Assembly (NCBI RefSeq): GCF_900103505.1
Contig: NZ_FNIA01000001.1
Span: forward strand, 186,001-250,000
Direction of reading: 5' to 3'
DNA: 64,000 nt
Source: Haloarchaeobius iranensis
GTDB taxonomy: Archaea; Halobacteriota; Halobacteria; Halobacteriales; Natrialbaceae
The stretch's first letter is position 1, and each line of letters starts with the position of its first letter. Positions 26,075 through 35,400 of this stretch are shown here, piece by piece. The translations under genes and the position numbers were made by a program. The notes beneath the pieces were generated by a model. The model was not told the DNA's origin, did not search any database, and saw nothing but the letters and a program-made list of their open reading frames with translations.

Positions 26075-26500
26075 ATGGAGGACTGCATCTTCTGTCAGAT
26101 CGTCGCGGGCGACATCCCGAGCCGCACCGTCTACGAGGACGAGCACGCGTTCGCGTTCCTGGACGTGAACCCGCTCGCACCGGGGCACACGCTGGTCATC
26201 CCGAAAAACCACCACGAGACGCTCGGCGACCTCCCGGCCGAGGAGAGCGCGGCGCTCGCGGCGGCAGTCCACGAGGTCGCGCCCGCGGTGGAGTCAGGGA
26301 TGGACGCCGACGCGACGACGGTGGCGTGCAACAACGGCGAGGCGGCCGGCCAGGAGGTGCCCCACGTGCACTACCACGTCGTACCGCGCTACGAGGGCGA
26401 CGGCTACGGCCCGATCCACGCGCTGTTCGACGGGCCGACCGACGTGAGCGACGACGAGCTCGACGACATCGCCGACGCTATCGGGACCGCACTCGAATGA
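26075..26500 (+). CDS. HIT-family nucleotide hydrolase
   Basis: The 141-residue protein has the histidine triad HVHYHVV (His97, His99, His101) and the N-terminal CIFC pair (Cys4, Cys7) that helps bind zinc in many HINT-type proteins. HIT proteins hydrolyse nucleoside phosphoramidates or dinucleotides. The frame extends nine codons further upstream; MEDCIFCQIVAGDIPS is the conserved family start, so the ATG at 26075 is used. The exact substrate is unknown. Confidence 0.93.
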   Translation: MEDCIFCQIVAGDIPSRTVYEDEHAFAFLDVNPLAPGHTLVIPKNHHETLGDLPAEESAALAAAVHEVAPAVESGMDADATTVACNNGEAAGQEVPHVHYHVVPRYEGDGYGPIHALFDGPTDVSDDELDDIADAIGTALE

Positions 26501-26513
26501 CCGGGGCGATTCG

Positions 26514-26525
26514 GATATTTTTTAC
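26514..26525 (+). promoter_or_regulatory. TATA-like box of the ParA-like gene
   Basis: GATATTTTTTAC is centred about 28 bp before the ATG at 26549, predicting a leaderless transcript. The A/T run stands out from the GC-rich surroundings. Confidence 0.6.
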
Positions 26526-26548
26526 GGGAAACCGAGAGAGTAATTTGT

Positions 26549-27313
26549 ATGTTCGAACAGGACCGGTCGGCGGCCGTGATGGGCGTCACCGGCGGCGCGG
26601 GTGCGACCAGGCTGACGGTCGAGCTGGCGACGACGCTGGCGCGCGACGGCCGGGACGTGGCGGTGTTCGACGCGGCGTTCGCCACGCAGGGGCTCAGCCA
26701 GTACGTCCACGGACGTATCGACGCGGACCTGACGCGGCTGCTCACCGACGAGGCGGTGACGCCGGAGGGCGCGATGGTGGACCTGCAGGTTGACACGTCC
26801 GGCGACGTGAGCGTCTGTCCCACCCACGCGCCGTTCGAGCGCCTCGCCCGGGCGAAGTCGGGCGAGGAAGCCGAACGCTTCGGTCAGGAACTCCGCGACG
26901 CGACCGTCGCCTACGACCACGTCCTCGTGGACACGCCACCGGTGGCAGACAACCCCTCCATCGCGGCGGTCAGCGCGACCGACACCGTCGCCTGCGTCGT
27001 CCCGTCTTCGAAGCGCGGCGTGGACACGCTCGCCCGAACCCGGGACCGGCTCGCCGACCTCGGCGTCGAGCCACACCGCGTCGTCGCGAACCGGGCTGCG
27101 GCACCGGCGACGCGGGACTCGACCCCGGTCGAATCGGCGGACGTCACCGTCCCGGAGAGCGACGTCCGCGGGGTCACCGACGCCCCGGTCTGTGTCGAGG
27201 ATGCGACGGGACCGTTCGCCCGCAGCGTCGCGACCGCCGCCGAGGCCGTCTTCGAGACCGAACTCGACGTGGAGTTCCCGCGGGAGGGGCTCCGAACCCG
27301 CCTCTCGTTCTGA
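26549..27313 (+). CDS. ParA/MinD-like protein with a degenerate P-loop
   Basis: The 254-residue protein follows the deviant-Walker ATPase fold: a first strand AAVMGVTGGAGATRLTVELA (9-28), a switch-like VFDAAFATQGLSQYVHG and DHVLVDTPPVADNP in place of the Walker B region. The P-loop reads GGAGAT, so both lysines of the KGGxGKT motif are missing and ATP hydrolysis is doubtful. Later parts (VVPSSKRGVDTLARTRDRLAD, VVANRAA) still match the family. It may act as a non-catalytic partner or scaffold. A canonical MinD lies 2.4 kb downstream. Confidence 0.75.
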   Translation: MFEQDRSAAVMGVTGGAGATRLTVELATTLARDGRDVAVFDAAFATQGLSQYVHGRIDADLTRLLTDEAVTPEGAMVDLQVDTSGDVSVCPTHAPFERLARAKSGEEAERFGQELRDATVAYDHVLVDTPPVADNPSIAAVSATDTVACVVPSSKRGVDTLARTRDRLADLGVEPHRVVANRAAAPATRDSTPVESADVTVPESDVRGVTDAPVCVEDATGPFARSVATAAEAVFETELDVEFPREGLRTRLSF

Positions 27314-27325
27314 GAGACGAAAAAA

Positions 27326-27332
27326 CTTTACA
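27326..27332 (+). promoter_or_regulatory. TATA-like box of the 27356 membrane gene
   Basis: ACTTTACAGTAAGT (CTTTACA at 27326-27332) is centred 27 bp before the ATG at 27356. The sequence is also palindromic (AACTT-TACAGT-AAGTT), so it could be bound by a regulator. Confidence 0.5.
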
Positions 27333-27355
27333 GTAAGTTACATATCTGTTCCCGT

Positions 27356-28204
27356 ATGGCAGTAGAACCCGCTCGCACGTCCGACGTCGGGACCGTCGGC
27401 GTGCTCTCGCGTGCGGCCGACGCCCTCTCGGCCGACCCACGCATCCTCCTCGCCGGCGTCGCGGTGGTGGCACTGGGGTTCGTCCCCTACGTCTCGAACG
27501 TCGCCTCCACGGTCGTCGGCGGCCTCGCAGTCGTACTGACCCATCAGGCGCTCGTTGGAACGCCCGCAACCGACCGCAGCTATCTCCGACGCACCCTCTC
27601 GGCCATCGGCGCGACGGTCATCGTCGCCATCATCGTCGTCTCGGCCGTCCTCGCCGGCGTCATGGCCCTCGCCATCGTTGCGCTCGCGGGCTTCGTCTTC
27701 CCGCCGTTGCTGGTGCTCGCCGTCGTCGTCGGCATCGTCGGTATCCTGCTTCCGGTGCTGTACCTGGTGCTGCGCCTCCACCTCGCGCTCCCCGCCGCGT
27801 TCATCGACGGCGAGACCGCCACCGACGCGGTGCGCCGGAGCTGGGACCGCGCCGGGGGCAACGTCGTGACCGTGTTGGGCGTCCAGCTCGTCACCGGGCT
27901 GCTCTCGGTGCTCGCCGCGCTCCTCATCGCGTACGCCTTCGGCATCCCGTTCCCGGGCGTCGTCGAGTCCGGTGGGGCCTTCTCGTTCTCCGCGGAGAAC
28001 CAGGAGCTGGTCTCCCAGTCCGCGATGGTGCTCCGGTACACCGCGGTCGGCTCCTCGACCGTCTCGGCGACCGTCCCCGGCCCCGAGTTCCTGCTCGGCT
28101 ACTCGGTCGTCGGCGGGCTGTTCACCGCGCTCAACTACAGCTCACAGGCCGTGATGTACCAGGTGTTCGACGACGCTGGTGTCGAGACGCCCGCCGGCGT
28201 CTGA
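27356..28204 (+). CDS. Hypothetical multi-pass membrane protein
   Basis: The 282-residue protein has about six hydrophobic segments (about 32-48, 50-66, 82-105, 107-142, 168-198, 240-258), with the charged signature FIDGETATDAVRRSWDRAGGN between the fourth and fifth. That segment (AxxxExxxxxxAxxRSW) is characteristic of DUF4013- or glycerophosphoryl-diester-phosphodiesterase-membrane-domain-like families. I recognise no enzymatic motif. Its own TATA box suggests an independent transcript. Confidence 0.65.
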   Translation: MAVEPARTSDVGTVGVLSRAADALSADPRILLAGVAVVALGFVPYVSNVASTVVGGLAVVLTHQALVGTPATDRSYLRRTLSAIGATVIVAIIVVSAVLAGVMALAIVALAGFVFPPLLVLAVVVGIVGILLPVLYLVLRLHLALPAAFIDGETATDAVRRSWDRAGGNVVTVLGVQLVTGLLSVLAALLIAYAFGIPFPGVVESGGAFSFSAENQELVSQSAMVLRYTAVGSSTVSATVPGPEFLLGYSVVGGLFTALNYSSQAVMYQVFDDAGVETPAGV

Positions 28205-28209
28205 ACCGC

Positions 28210-28725
28210 TCAGAGGAAGTCGTCCGCACCGCTCATCGTCTCCGCGAGGGCGTCTCGCTTCGCGACCGACGCGTCGTCCGACCGCGAGAAGGCGTCCGCG
28301 ACCACGTCCTCCGCACCGGGCAGTGGCTCGTGACTCTCGACGAACGCCGCCAGCGCGAACTCGCGTTCGCTCGCGCCGCTGAGCGCCCGCGCGTCGGCTC
28401 GCGACAGTTCGCCGGCGAGCCAGTCACGCACCAGCTCGCGGCCCTGCGGCGAGACCGGAGAGACGCCCTCGAGTCCGAGTAGGTGGAGCACCTTCGCGGC
28501 CGTCGTCGGCGCGACCCCGGCCTCGTGTCCGGCCGCGTCGACCGCGCTCCCACCGACGTAGGCGTCCACGACTGCCGCCGCGGTCTCAACCGGACACGGC
28601 AGGTCGTCGGCGTAGCCGGCCAGCCGGTCGGGCAGGTCGCCCGCGGTCTCGTCGGCGAGGGCGACGCCGCGGTCGCGCTGCTCCGTCGTCACACACAGTC
28701 CCTCGGCGATGTCCGCCAGCCCCAT
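28210..28725 (-). CDS. Conserved haloarchaeal hypothetical protein
   Basis: The 171-residue acidic, mostly helical protein begins MGLADIAEGLCVTTEQRDRG. A middle segment (SAVDAAGHEAGVAPTTAAKVLHLLG) could form a helix-turn-helix. The C-terminal half carries DARALSGASEREFALAAFVE. No named family is recognised. It converges on the membrane gene to its left and is divergent from tfb, so it has its own promoter in the 169 bp upstream. A regulatory role is possible because of the HTH-like part but not shown. Confidence 0.65.
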   Translation of the reverse strand: MGLADIAEGLCVTTEQRDRGVALADETAGDLPDRLAGYADDLPCPVETAAAVVDAYVGGSAVDAAGHEAGVAPTTAAKVLHLLGLEGVSPVSPQGRELVRDWLAGELSRADARALSGASEREFALAAFVESHEPLPGAEDVVADAFSRSDDASVAKRDALAETMSGADDFL

Positions 28726-28862
28726 AGCTATCGCTTCGGCCGTGACTGAATAAAAGGCACGGGTCGAGCGCCGACGCCGCCAGACGACGACGGCCCGAAC
28801 CTACCGGTCACCGTTAGGTTCGAGCCCCCGTTCCACCCGCTTCCATCCGCCGACCAGCCCCG

Positions 28863-28870
28863 TTTAAATA
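28863..28870 (+). promoter_or_regulatory. TATA box of the tfb gene
   Basis: TTTAAATA in CCCGTTTAAATAACCCG is a near-consensus haloarchaeal TATA element centred about 28 bp before the ATG at 28895. A leaderless mRNA is expected. Confidence 0.7.
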
Positions 28871-28894
28871 ACCCGTCGGGACGAACCTTCAGGT

Positions 28895-29776
28895 ATGAGC
28901 AAGGCTCAGACGAGCTGTCCCGAATGTAGCGGCCACCTCCAGCGCGAGCGCGACGAGACGGTCTGCAGCGAGTGCGGTCTGGTCGTGGGGGCCGACCGAA
29001 TCGACCGCGGTCCGGAGTGGCGGTCGAGCACCGACGGCGAGGCGTCGGGGAAACGCACCGGTGCGCCGCTCACGCGCTCCCGGCACGACCGCGGGCTCTC
29101 GACCGAAATCGGCTACGGGCGCGGCGAGACGACACGGCTGACCGGTCGCAAGCGTCGCTCGGTCGCCCGGATGCGCCGCCAGCACAACCGCGCCCGAACC
29201 GGTTCCAAGCGCGACCGCAACAAGGTGTACGCCTTCACCGAGGTTCGCCGCGTCGTCGGCGCGCTGTCGCTCCCGACGCACGTCCGCGACCAGGCCTGTG
29301 CACTGTTCGAGTCCGCCCAGAACGAGGACCTCCTCCAGGGCCGCTCGCTGGAAGGGTTCGCCGCCGCGACGGTGTACGCCGTCTGCCGCGTGCAGAACAT
29401 CTCGCGCACCATCGACGAGGTGACGGACCCAGCCCGCGCGACCGCCGCCGAGCTGAAGGCCGCCTACGACGCCCTCAATCGCGAGCTCGGCCTGCCGACC
29501 GGGCCGATCGACCCCCGCGAGTACCTCGCACGCTACGCCACCGAGCTCGACCTCCCGCCAGCCGTCGAGTCCCGCGCCCGCGACCTCGCCGGCGACGCGG
29601 TCGAGGACGGCACCGCGGCGGGCCGGAACCCCGGGGGCTTCGCCGCGGCGTGTCTCTACCTCGCCGCACGGGAGCAGGAGCGCGACCTCACGCAGGCCCA
29701 GGCCGCCGACGTGGCCGACGTGTCCTCGGTCACCGTCCGCGCCGGGTTCTACGCGCTCCGCGACGGGGAGGAGTGA
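28895..29776 (+). CDS. tfb: Transcription initiation factor B (TFB)
   Basis: TFB recruits RNA polymerase to TBP-bound TATA boxes. The 293-residue protein has the N-terminal zinc ribbon (Cys8, Cys11, Cys24, Cys27: CPEC...CSEC), a B-reader-like basic segment (about 55-100, GYGRGETTRLTGRKRRSVARM) and two cyclin-fold repeats (about 110-190 and 205-290). It is slightly shorter than the usual 315-330 residues. Haloarchaea carry several TFBs, and I cannot say which paralog this is. Its last 47 bp overlap the end of the convergent minD gene. Confidence 0.93.
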   Translation: MSKAQTSCPECSGHLQRERDETVCSECGLVVGADRIDRGPEWRSSTDGEASGKRTGAPLTRSRHDRGLSTEIGYGRGETTRLTGRKRRSVARMRRQHNRARTGSKRDRNKVYAFTEVRRVVGALSLPTHVRDQACALFESAQNEDLLQGRSLEGFAAATVYAVCRVQNISRTIDEVTDPARATAAELKAAYDALNRELGLPTGPIDPREYLARYATELDLPPAVESRARDLAGDAVEDGTAAGRNPGGFAAACLYLAAREQERDLTQAQAADVADVSSVTVRAGFYALRDGEE

Positions 29777-30419
29777 TCGCCGCCGCGAGCGCGTGGAACG
29801 CCTCGGCGGCCGCCGAATCGGGGGCCGTCGCCGTCACCGGTTGCCCCGTCGCGGTCGCCCGGGCGAGCGGGTCGGACTCGGGGACTGTCGTCACCGGTGC
29901 GCCGAGCGCGCGTTCGACGGCCGCCCGCGGCGGGTTCGTCCCCGTCCGGTTCAGCACGACCTGTGCCAGCCCGGCGTCGAGTTCCCGGGCCAGCGCTCGC
30001 GTCCGCAGGGCGTCGGGGAGCGCGAACGCGTCCGGCAGCGCGACCAGCACCGTCCGGTCTGCCGCGAGCAGCGGCATCCCGGCGTCGGCCGCGAGCCCGG
30101 CCGGGCAGTCCACGACCACGTCGCCGTAGGCGCGCTCGACGGACCGCACGGCGTCGACCAGCCCACGGACGTTCGCGGCCCGCGCGCCGGCGAGCGACCG
30201 CCCACACGGCAGCATGTCGACGGGACCGCCCTCCCGGACGGCCTCGACCGGGTCGGCCCGGTCCGCGAGCACGTCGTGGAGGTCCGGGCCCGCGCTACCG
30301 GGCAGGTCGGCCATCCCGAGGTCGCCGTCGACGACGACCGCGTCCGTCACCGCGCCGAGGTTGTACGCGACCGTCGACTTGCCGACCCCGCCCTTCCCGC
30401 CCGTCACGGCGACCCTCAT
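29730..30419 (-). CDS. minD: MinD-like P-loop ATPase
   Basis: The 229-residue protein opens with the deviant Walker A MRVAVTGGKGGVGKST (signature lysine Lys9 and P-loop lysine Lys14). It continues with the switch-like VVDGDLGMADLPG and Walker-B-like GDVVVDCPAGLAAD. It lacks the clear C-terminal amphipathic membrane-targeting helix of bacterial MinD and ends in a basic Arg-rich tail (PPRRGARRTRRGR). It is the last gene of the mcm operon and overlaps the preceding gene by 4 bp (ATGA). Haloarchaeal MinD homologues position archaella and chemosensory arrays; the role of this one is not established here. Confidence 0.88.
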   Translation of the reverse strand: MRVAVTGGKGGVGKSTVAYNLGAVTDAVVVDGDLGMADLPGSAGPDLHDVLADRADPVEAVREGGPVDMLPCGRSLAGARAANVRGLVDAVRSVERAYGDVVVDCPAGLAADAGMPLLAADRTVLVALPDAFALPDALRTRALARELDAGLAQVVLNRTGTNPPRAAVERALGAPVTTVPESDPLARATATGQPVTATAPDSAAAEAFHALAAAITPPRRGARRTRRGR

Positions 30420-30820
30420 CGCGGCTCCTCCTCCGTCGTCGCTGCATCCGTCCCCAGGACCGGCACCGCATCCGCCGGCGGCGTCGGGTCGCCGAGCGCG
30501 CGGACCACGTGCTCGGGCGTCGGCTCCCTGCACTCCTCGTCGCCGGCCACCGCGACCGCCTCCACGACGGTCAGCACCGGCTCGTCGGGAGCCGCAGGCG
30601 TCGCGAAGCCGACCCCGCGTTCCCGGCCCGCCGCCACGGTCAGCGTGACCCTATCCCCGCTCCAGCCCGCCGCCGGCACGCCCTGTCGACGCGGCGGCCA
30701 CACCGGGTCGAGTCCCGTCCGCAGCGTCACCCGTCGCCCAGTCCGCCCGTCGTTGCGGACCGTCGCCGCCACGAACGTCACGCAGTCGCGTCGTTCCGTC
30801 TGCACGTCGAGTTCGACCAT
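30416..30820 (-). CDS. Conserved haloarchaeal protein of the mcm-minD operon
   Basis: The 134-residue protein begins MVELDVQTERRDCVTFVAAT. Its first part is beta-rich and CARDB-like (VRNDGRTGRRVTLRTGLDPVW), and the C-terminal part (PEHVVRALGDPTPPADAVPVLG) looks disordered. The first half resembles an immunoglobulin-like fold. Its stop overlaps the minD start (ATGA), so the two are translated together and may work together. The precise function is unknown. Confidence 0.7.
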   Translation of the reverse strand: MVELDVQTERRDCVTFVAATVRNDGRTGRRVTLRTGLDPVWPPRRQGVPAAGWSGDRVTLTVAAGRERGVGFATPAAPDEPVLTVVEAVAVAGDEECREPTPEHVVRALGDPTPPADAVPVLGTDAATTEEEPR

Positions 30821-30845
30821 ACCCCGTCTGGCTCCGTGTTCGGGC

Positions 30846-31718
30846 TTAAACCGTGAGAACCGGCGCGTCGAGTGCCGCCGCGGCCGCCCCCGCCGACGGG
30901 AACCGCTCGCACGACAGCACGACCGGTGCGGCCACGTCGGCGACCCCGACGACCGCCAGCGCCGCAGTCACGGCGTCACCCTCGTACGTGCCCGGCGTCT
31001 CGCCCGGTACCGCCGGGCCCGGCATCGCCGCCAGCGCCTCCACGAACTCGTCTTCGACCCGCGTCACGAGCCACGCCCGCGCCGCCCGCCGGGCGTTCGC
31101 CAGGTCGTCCTCGATGGCGAGCCGTCGCTCCCGCGCGTCCCTGGCGTCCCGGGCCGCACGCCGGGCCGCCGCCAGCGCCTCCTCGGCGGCGATGCGGTCG
31201 GTCTCCACCTCGGTCAGCTCGCGTGCCGCCTCGCGCAACTCCCGTTCCAGCGCCCCGGTCGGCTCGCCGAGTTCGCGTCGCTCGCGTAGCGCGCCCCGCA
31301 GCGACGCGACGCGCTCGCGGAGCGCTGCCTCTCTGGTGCCGACCTCCGACACGCGCTTGCGTGCCCGCTGGCGCTCGTCCGCGGCACCGTCGTCCGTGCC
31401 GACCGCCGCCAGCTCCCGTTCCAGCGCCTCGATACGGTCGGCCTGCGGTGGTGTCAGCCCCCGCTGCCGTGCCACCGTGGCCAGCGCCGACCGCGTACAC
31501 ACCGCCCCACCGCTTCCGACGACACCCAGGGATTCGTGGACCGGCCCGGGCGCCGGACACTCGATGCGGAGCGTCGGCCCGCGGTCCTGCGTGCTGGTCC
31601 CGGTGCCGACCGCGCCGTCGGCCCGGACCGCCCGCAGCACCGTCTCGGCGGTGAGCCCACGCTTCCGGAGGTCGACCGCCGTCCCCGTCGCGGACCACGC
31701 GCCGTAGCGGACCTTCAC
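30846..31718 (-). CDS. Coiled-coil haloarchaeal protein of the mcm-minD operon
   Basis: The 290-residue protein has an N-terminal globular part (about 1-85, with ECPAPGPVHESLGVVGSGGAV), a long charged coiled coil (about 90-215, ERELREAARELTEVETDRIA) and a C-terminal alpha/beta part (VLSCERFPSAGAAAAALDAPVL). Its ATG overlaps the stop of the upstream gene by 4 bp. I recall such proteins lying beside minD and mcm in haloarchaea, but no function is known to me. A filament-forming or DNA-associated role is only a guess from the coiled coil. Confidence 0.7.
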   Translation of the reverse strand: MKVRYGAWSATGTAVDLRKRGLTAETVLRAVRADGAVGTGTSTQDRGPTLRIECPAPGPVHESLGVVGSGGAVCTRSALATVARQRGLTPPQADRIEALERELAAVGTDDGAADERQRARKRVSEVGTREAALRERVASLRGALRERRELGEPTGALERELREAARELTEVETDRIAAEEALAAARRAARDARDARERRLAIEDDLANARRAARAWLVTRVEDEFVEALAAMPGPAVPGETPGTYEGDAVTAALAVVGVADVAAPVVLSCERFPSAGAAAAALDAPVLTV

Positions 31719-32053
31719 AGCTCCCGTGCCCGCATCTCGCCCGGTGATGGGTGGTCGGTGCCGGTCGCGAACCGCTCGTACGGCGTGTACGGCGAGTCCC
31801 GCTCCTCGTACGCCTCGGCCGCCGCACGGACGCGCTCGTAGGTCGCCTCGAACTCGTTCAGCGGGCGGGTCCGCTCGACCTGGACCTCCCCGCCGTGTTT
31901 CGCCCGGAGCCGCAGCGCACAGAACGCGCCGAACTCGGTCCGGTCGAACAGCGCCGCGCGCCCGAACTGTCGCACGACCGCGTCCTCGTGCGCCCGACAG
32001 ACGTTCCGGAGCGTCGTCCGCGCCGCGGTCGAGTACGTGATGACGAGGAACAC
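31715..32053 (-). CDS. Conserved haloarchaeal protein of the mcm-minD operon
   Basis: The 112-residue protein begins MFLVITYSTAARTTLRNVCR and contains GRAALFDRTEFGAFCALRLRAKHGGEVQVERT. The core is alpha/beta and the tail has PYTPYERFATGTDHPSPGEM. No motif of a known enzyme is seen. It is coupled to the coiled-coil gene by a 4-bp overlap and lies 38 bp after the previous gene. Conservation next to mcm and minD suggests a shared process; its nature is unknown. Confidence 0.7.
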   Translation of the reverse strand: MFLVITYSTAARTTLRNVCRAHEDAVVRQFGRAALFDRTEFGAFCALRLRAKHGGEVQVERTRPLNEFEATYERVRAAAEAYEERDSPYTPYERFATGTDHPSPGEMRAREL

Positions 32054-32091
32054 GTGGTTTCGTGCGAAACCATGTGTAAAAAAGTCATCGG

Positions 32092-32400
32092 TCAGTCCGA
32101 GACGCGCTCGACCGACAGCGACTCGGGGAGGCCGTCGGCGAGCTCGCGGGCCTGCGCCCGGGCCTCGTTCGGCCCCGCGGCGACGAGGACGAGACCACCG
32201 GCTTCGTCGTCCGGGGGCTCGTCACCGCCGTCCGCCGGCGCGACCCGGTACACCGCCAGCGACTCCCCCACGTCGAACTCGCTGACGTACGTCCGCAGGA
32301 TGGTCTGTACGCGTCGTTCGAGGTCGGCAAGATCGCAGTCGCCGTCCTCGAACGCCGCCAGCGCGTCCTCGACGTTCCGCAGCGCGGAGATTCGGTCCAT
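32092..32400 (-). CDS. Conserved haloarchaeal protein coupled to mcm
   Basis: The 102-residue acidic protein (MDRISALRNVEDALAAFEDG...) has an N-terminal helical part with LADLERRVQTILRTYVSEF and a C-terminal strand/helix part (GLVLVAAGPNEARAQARELADGL). Its start codon shares one base with the mcm stop (TGATG), a coupling arrangement. No family function is known to me. Tight linkage to the replicative helicase suggests a role connected with replication or cell-cycle proteins, which is an inference. Confidence 0.7.
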   Translation of the reverse strand: MDRISALRNVEDALAAFEDGDCDLADLERRVQTILRTYVSEFDVGESLAVYRVAPADGGDEPPDDEAGGLVLVAAGPNEARAQARELADGLPESLSVERVSD

Positions 32401-35400
32401 CAGGTCGTCCGGATGTGGTCTGTGCGGGGCTCGTACACCTCGCCCTTCTGTTTGAGCTTCTCGATCTCGTGTTCGGCCTTCGAGGTGTCCATCCCGATCT
32501 CGTCGGCCCGGTCGAGCACCACGTCGACCGGCGCGCCCTCGTCGTAGTCCTCCTCGATGTCGCCGATGAGCTGCTTGAGGTTCTTGATGCGGTCGCGCTG
32601 GGTCTTCGACGTGCCCGTCTCGACGACGTCCGCGTCGAACTCGCCCGTCTCCGGGTCCACGCCGATGTCCTTCAGGCAGTCACGCACGATGGTGATTGCC
32701 CGGTCCGCGTCGGACTCCTCGACCGTGTCGGAGAGTCGGACCCGCGCCGACGCCTCCGCCAGCCGCACCAGCGCCTCCAGCTGGCGCGCCGTCACCGGCA
32801 CCGGTGCGTCCTCCTCCATCCCCTTCGAACGGAGGTCCACGTAGAACTGCTCGATGGCGTCCCGTGCCTCCTGGGTCATCCGGGGATAGCAGCTCTGCTT
32901 CGAGTACGCGATGTACTTCCGCATCAGCTCCGGGTCGATGACCGGGTCGACCGTCTCGGTCATCTCGTCGATCTCCGACTGGTCCACGTCGACGTTCGTC
33001 AGCTCCGTCTTCTGCGTGTTCAGCTCCCCCGCGTAGTTCGTCGTCAGGATGTGCTGGGCGAGGTCGCGGTCGTGTTCCTCGTCCGGCTTGTCCGTCACCG
33101 TGAAGATGAGGTCGAAGCGCGAGATGAGCGCCGGCTCCAGGTCGATCTGCTCGCTGATGGGCTCGTACTGGTCGAACCGGCCGTACTTCGGGTTCGCCGC
33201 GCCGAGCAGGGAACAGCGCGACTTCAGCGTCGCGTTGATGCCCGCCTTCGACACCGAGATCTCCTGCTGTTCGAGCGCCTGGTGCATCGCACTGCGGTCC
33301 TCGGAGTTGTGCACGACCATCCCGTTGGCCACGTAGTTGTGTGTCCCCTCGACGGTCAGGTCGTACACCTTCGCCCCCTGTCGGTCCCGAACCTCCGAGA
33401 GCGTGGCTCGGACCTCGTCGCGGACCGAGTCGATACGGGAGAGCGCGACGTCCCGAACCTCGTCGAACTGGTCTGTCTCGACGACCCGCCCGAACCATCG
33501 TGAGACCGTCGAGCCATCGACAGCGAGGTCGTCTGCGAGTGTCCGGAACGAGACGCCGTGGTGCGCCAGTTCGGTTCTGAGAGTCCCCCAGTCGTCAGCC
33601 TCGGCTGGCTGTCGGGCGAGGAGCGCCTCCGCCGTCGCTACCGACTCCTCCCGCGCGCAGTTCAGCGTGTTCGCGAGTTTCGAGCGGAGAATCTCGACCC
33701 TGTCGTCGGTCCGCTCGGCGGGGACCGGCTCCACCGACTCGACCCGTCGCCACTTCACGTCACCCTGAACCAGCGACCGCAGGCGCGACAGGTCCGTCTC
33801 CGAGACCGAACGGACGATTCGCTCCAGCCGTGAGCGAACCACCGACCGGACCTCGTCCGAACGACCCCACTCTCGGGCTATCTGCTGTTGGGTGTACTCG
33901 GTCCTCTCGGCCAGTTCCGACTGTGAGACGTGGTAGGTCTGTTTCAACGAGTCGAGCGTCTCCCAGTCGGCGTCCGAGAGTTCGTCCAGGTCGTCCATAG
34001 CCTGCGAGCGCCGAGTTTCGAAGGCTCGAAGGACGATTCGTGCCGCTCGGATCGAGATGTTCGCGTCGCCGTTCTCGAAGTTGCAGTACGTCGCGTCGTC
34101 GAGCCCGCACTCGGACTGGTACAACCTGAGCGATGACCGCGCCGTGTTCAGGAGGTGGCCACACTCGGGAACGACGTCCAGAATCGTCCGGTCGCCGGTG
34201 ACGGTCTCGACGGCGTCCGCCAGCGCGGACTCTTTCCGTTCGAGCGTGAACCCGACCCGTCTGTGGTACCGTTCGAGGGAGTCCGCGTCGGTGATCGTCA
34301 GCGCGTACACGTCCCGCTTCGATTCGTGGGTCGTCCGCTGGATCTGCGTCGAGATTCCGAACTCCATCAGGAGGTGCTTCGTCCCCATCAGCAGTTCGTA
34401 GCTCGCGGAGTGAATCTGCACACGCCGCTCTCCGACGCTCCCTTCGCTATCGGCGAGTGCACGGACGAAGGCGGCTTTCGTCTCCCGTGACGCCTCCGTA
34501 ACTGCCTCCGGCAGCCGCTTTCCGTCGTACGTTTCGAGGTTCATCCCCGCGTCGATGACGGCGTCGGCGTGGGCCTTCCCGGCCAGTCGAACCGTCTCGA
34601 CTCCGTCCGACCGCCGTTCGCTCGGGGGTCGGACTGTCTCGGCATCGAACGCCTGCTCGCACGCGGTCTCGAAATCCGAGCGGAGTTCCTCCTCCGCGTT
34701 GATGAAGCGAACACCGTACGTTCCCTCGCTCTGATCGTAGTAGAGGTTCCCGTCACCGGCCAGGTACCCAAGTACTGCTCCCATGGCCGGGGGAATCGAC
34801 TCTTTCACCGGAGCTTCGTCGGCCGGCGATGGCACTGTAACGCCGCCATCCGTGACCCCCGCCGGTATCTCTCTGGGGACGTACGTCCAGTCGCCGGGGC
34901 TGAGCTCCGCTGCTCCCCGTTCGACCCGTTCCCCATCTTCGAGGACGAAGAACGGGTGGTCCGCCGTTCCAGTCACCTGTTCGCCGGACTGCAACCGGAC
35001 GCGGTACAGGGTGTCGGGCGCATCGTACTCGTGAATGGCCGTGACGGGCCGACGGACCAGGCCCCCGTTCGAAGCCATCGTCCAGGCCTCGAGGTCGACA
35101 TCGCGAATCGTCCGGCCGTTGTCCAGTCGCTCGACCGACCCATCCGACGCTGCTTCGTGTGCGAGGTCGCGGACTCTCGATACTCGACCGTCCCCGAGGT
35201 GAACCAGCGTGTCTCCCGTCACACACCGCATCTTGTCGAGCTCGTCGACCGCCGCGATGCCCTGGTCCGCCAAGACGAGCGCGCCGGCCTCCAGGGTCCA
35301 CTGCTGGCCGTCGCCGAAGTCGTCGCGGACAGCTGCCGCGGTCAGACCGGCCGAACTGGACCCCTTGCCGGAGGTGTAGACGGAACGGGGTGCGATGTGG

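Noticed and set aside
25735-26272. Leftward frames in the gap before the HIT gene
   Set aside because: They lack codon bias and family features and partly lie antisense to the HIT gene.
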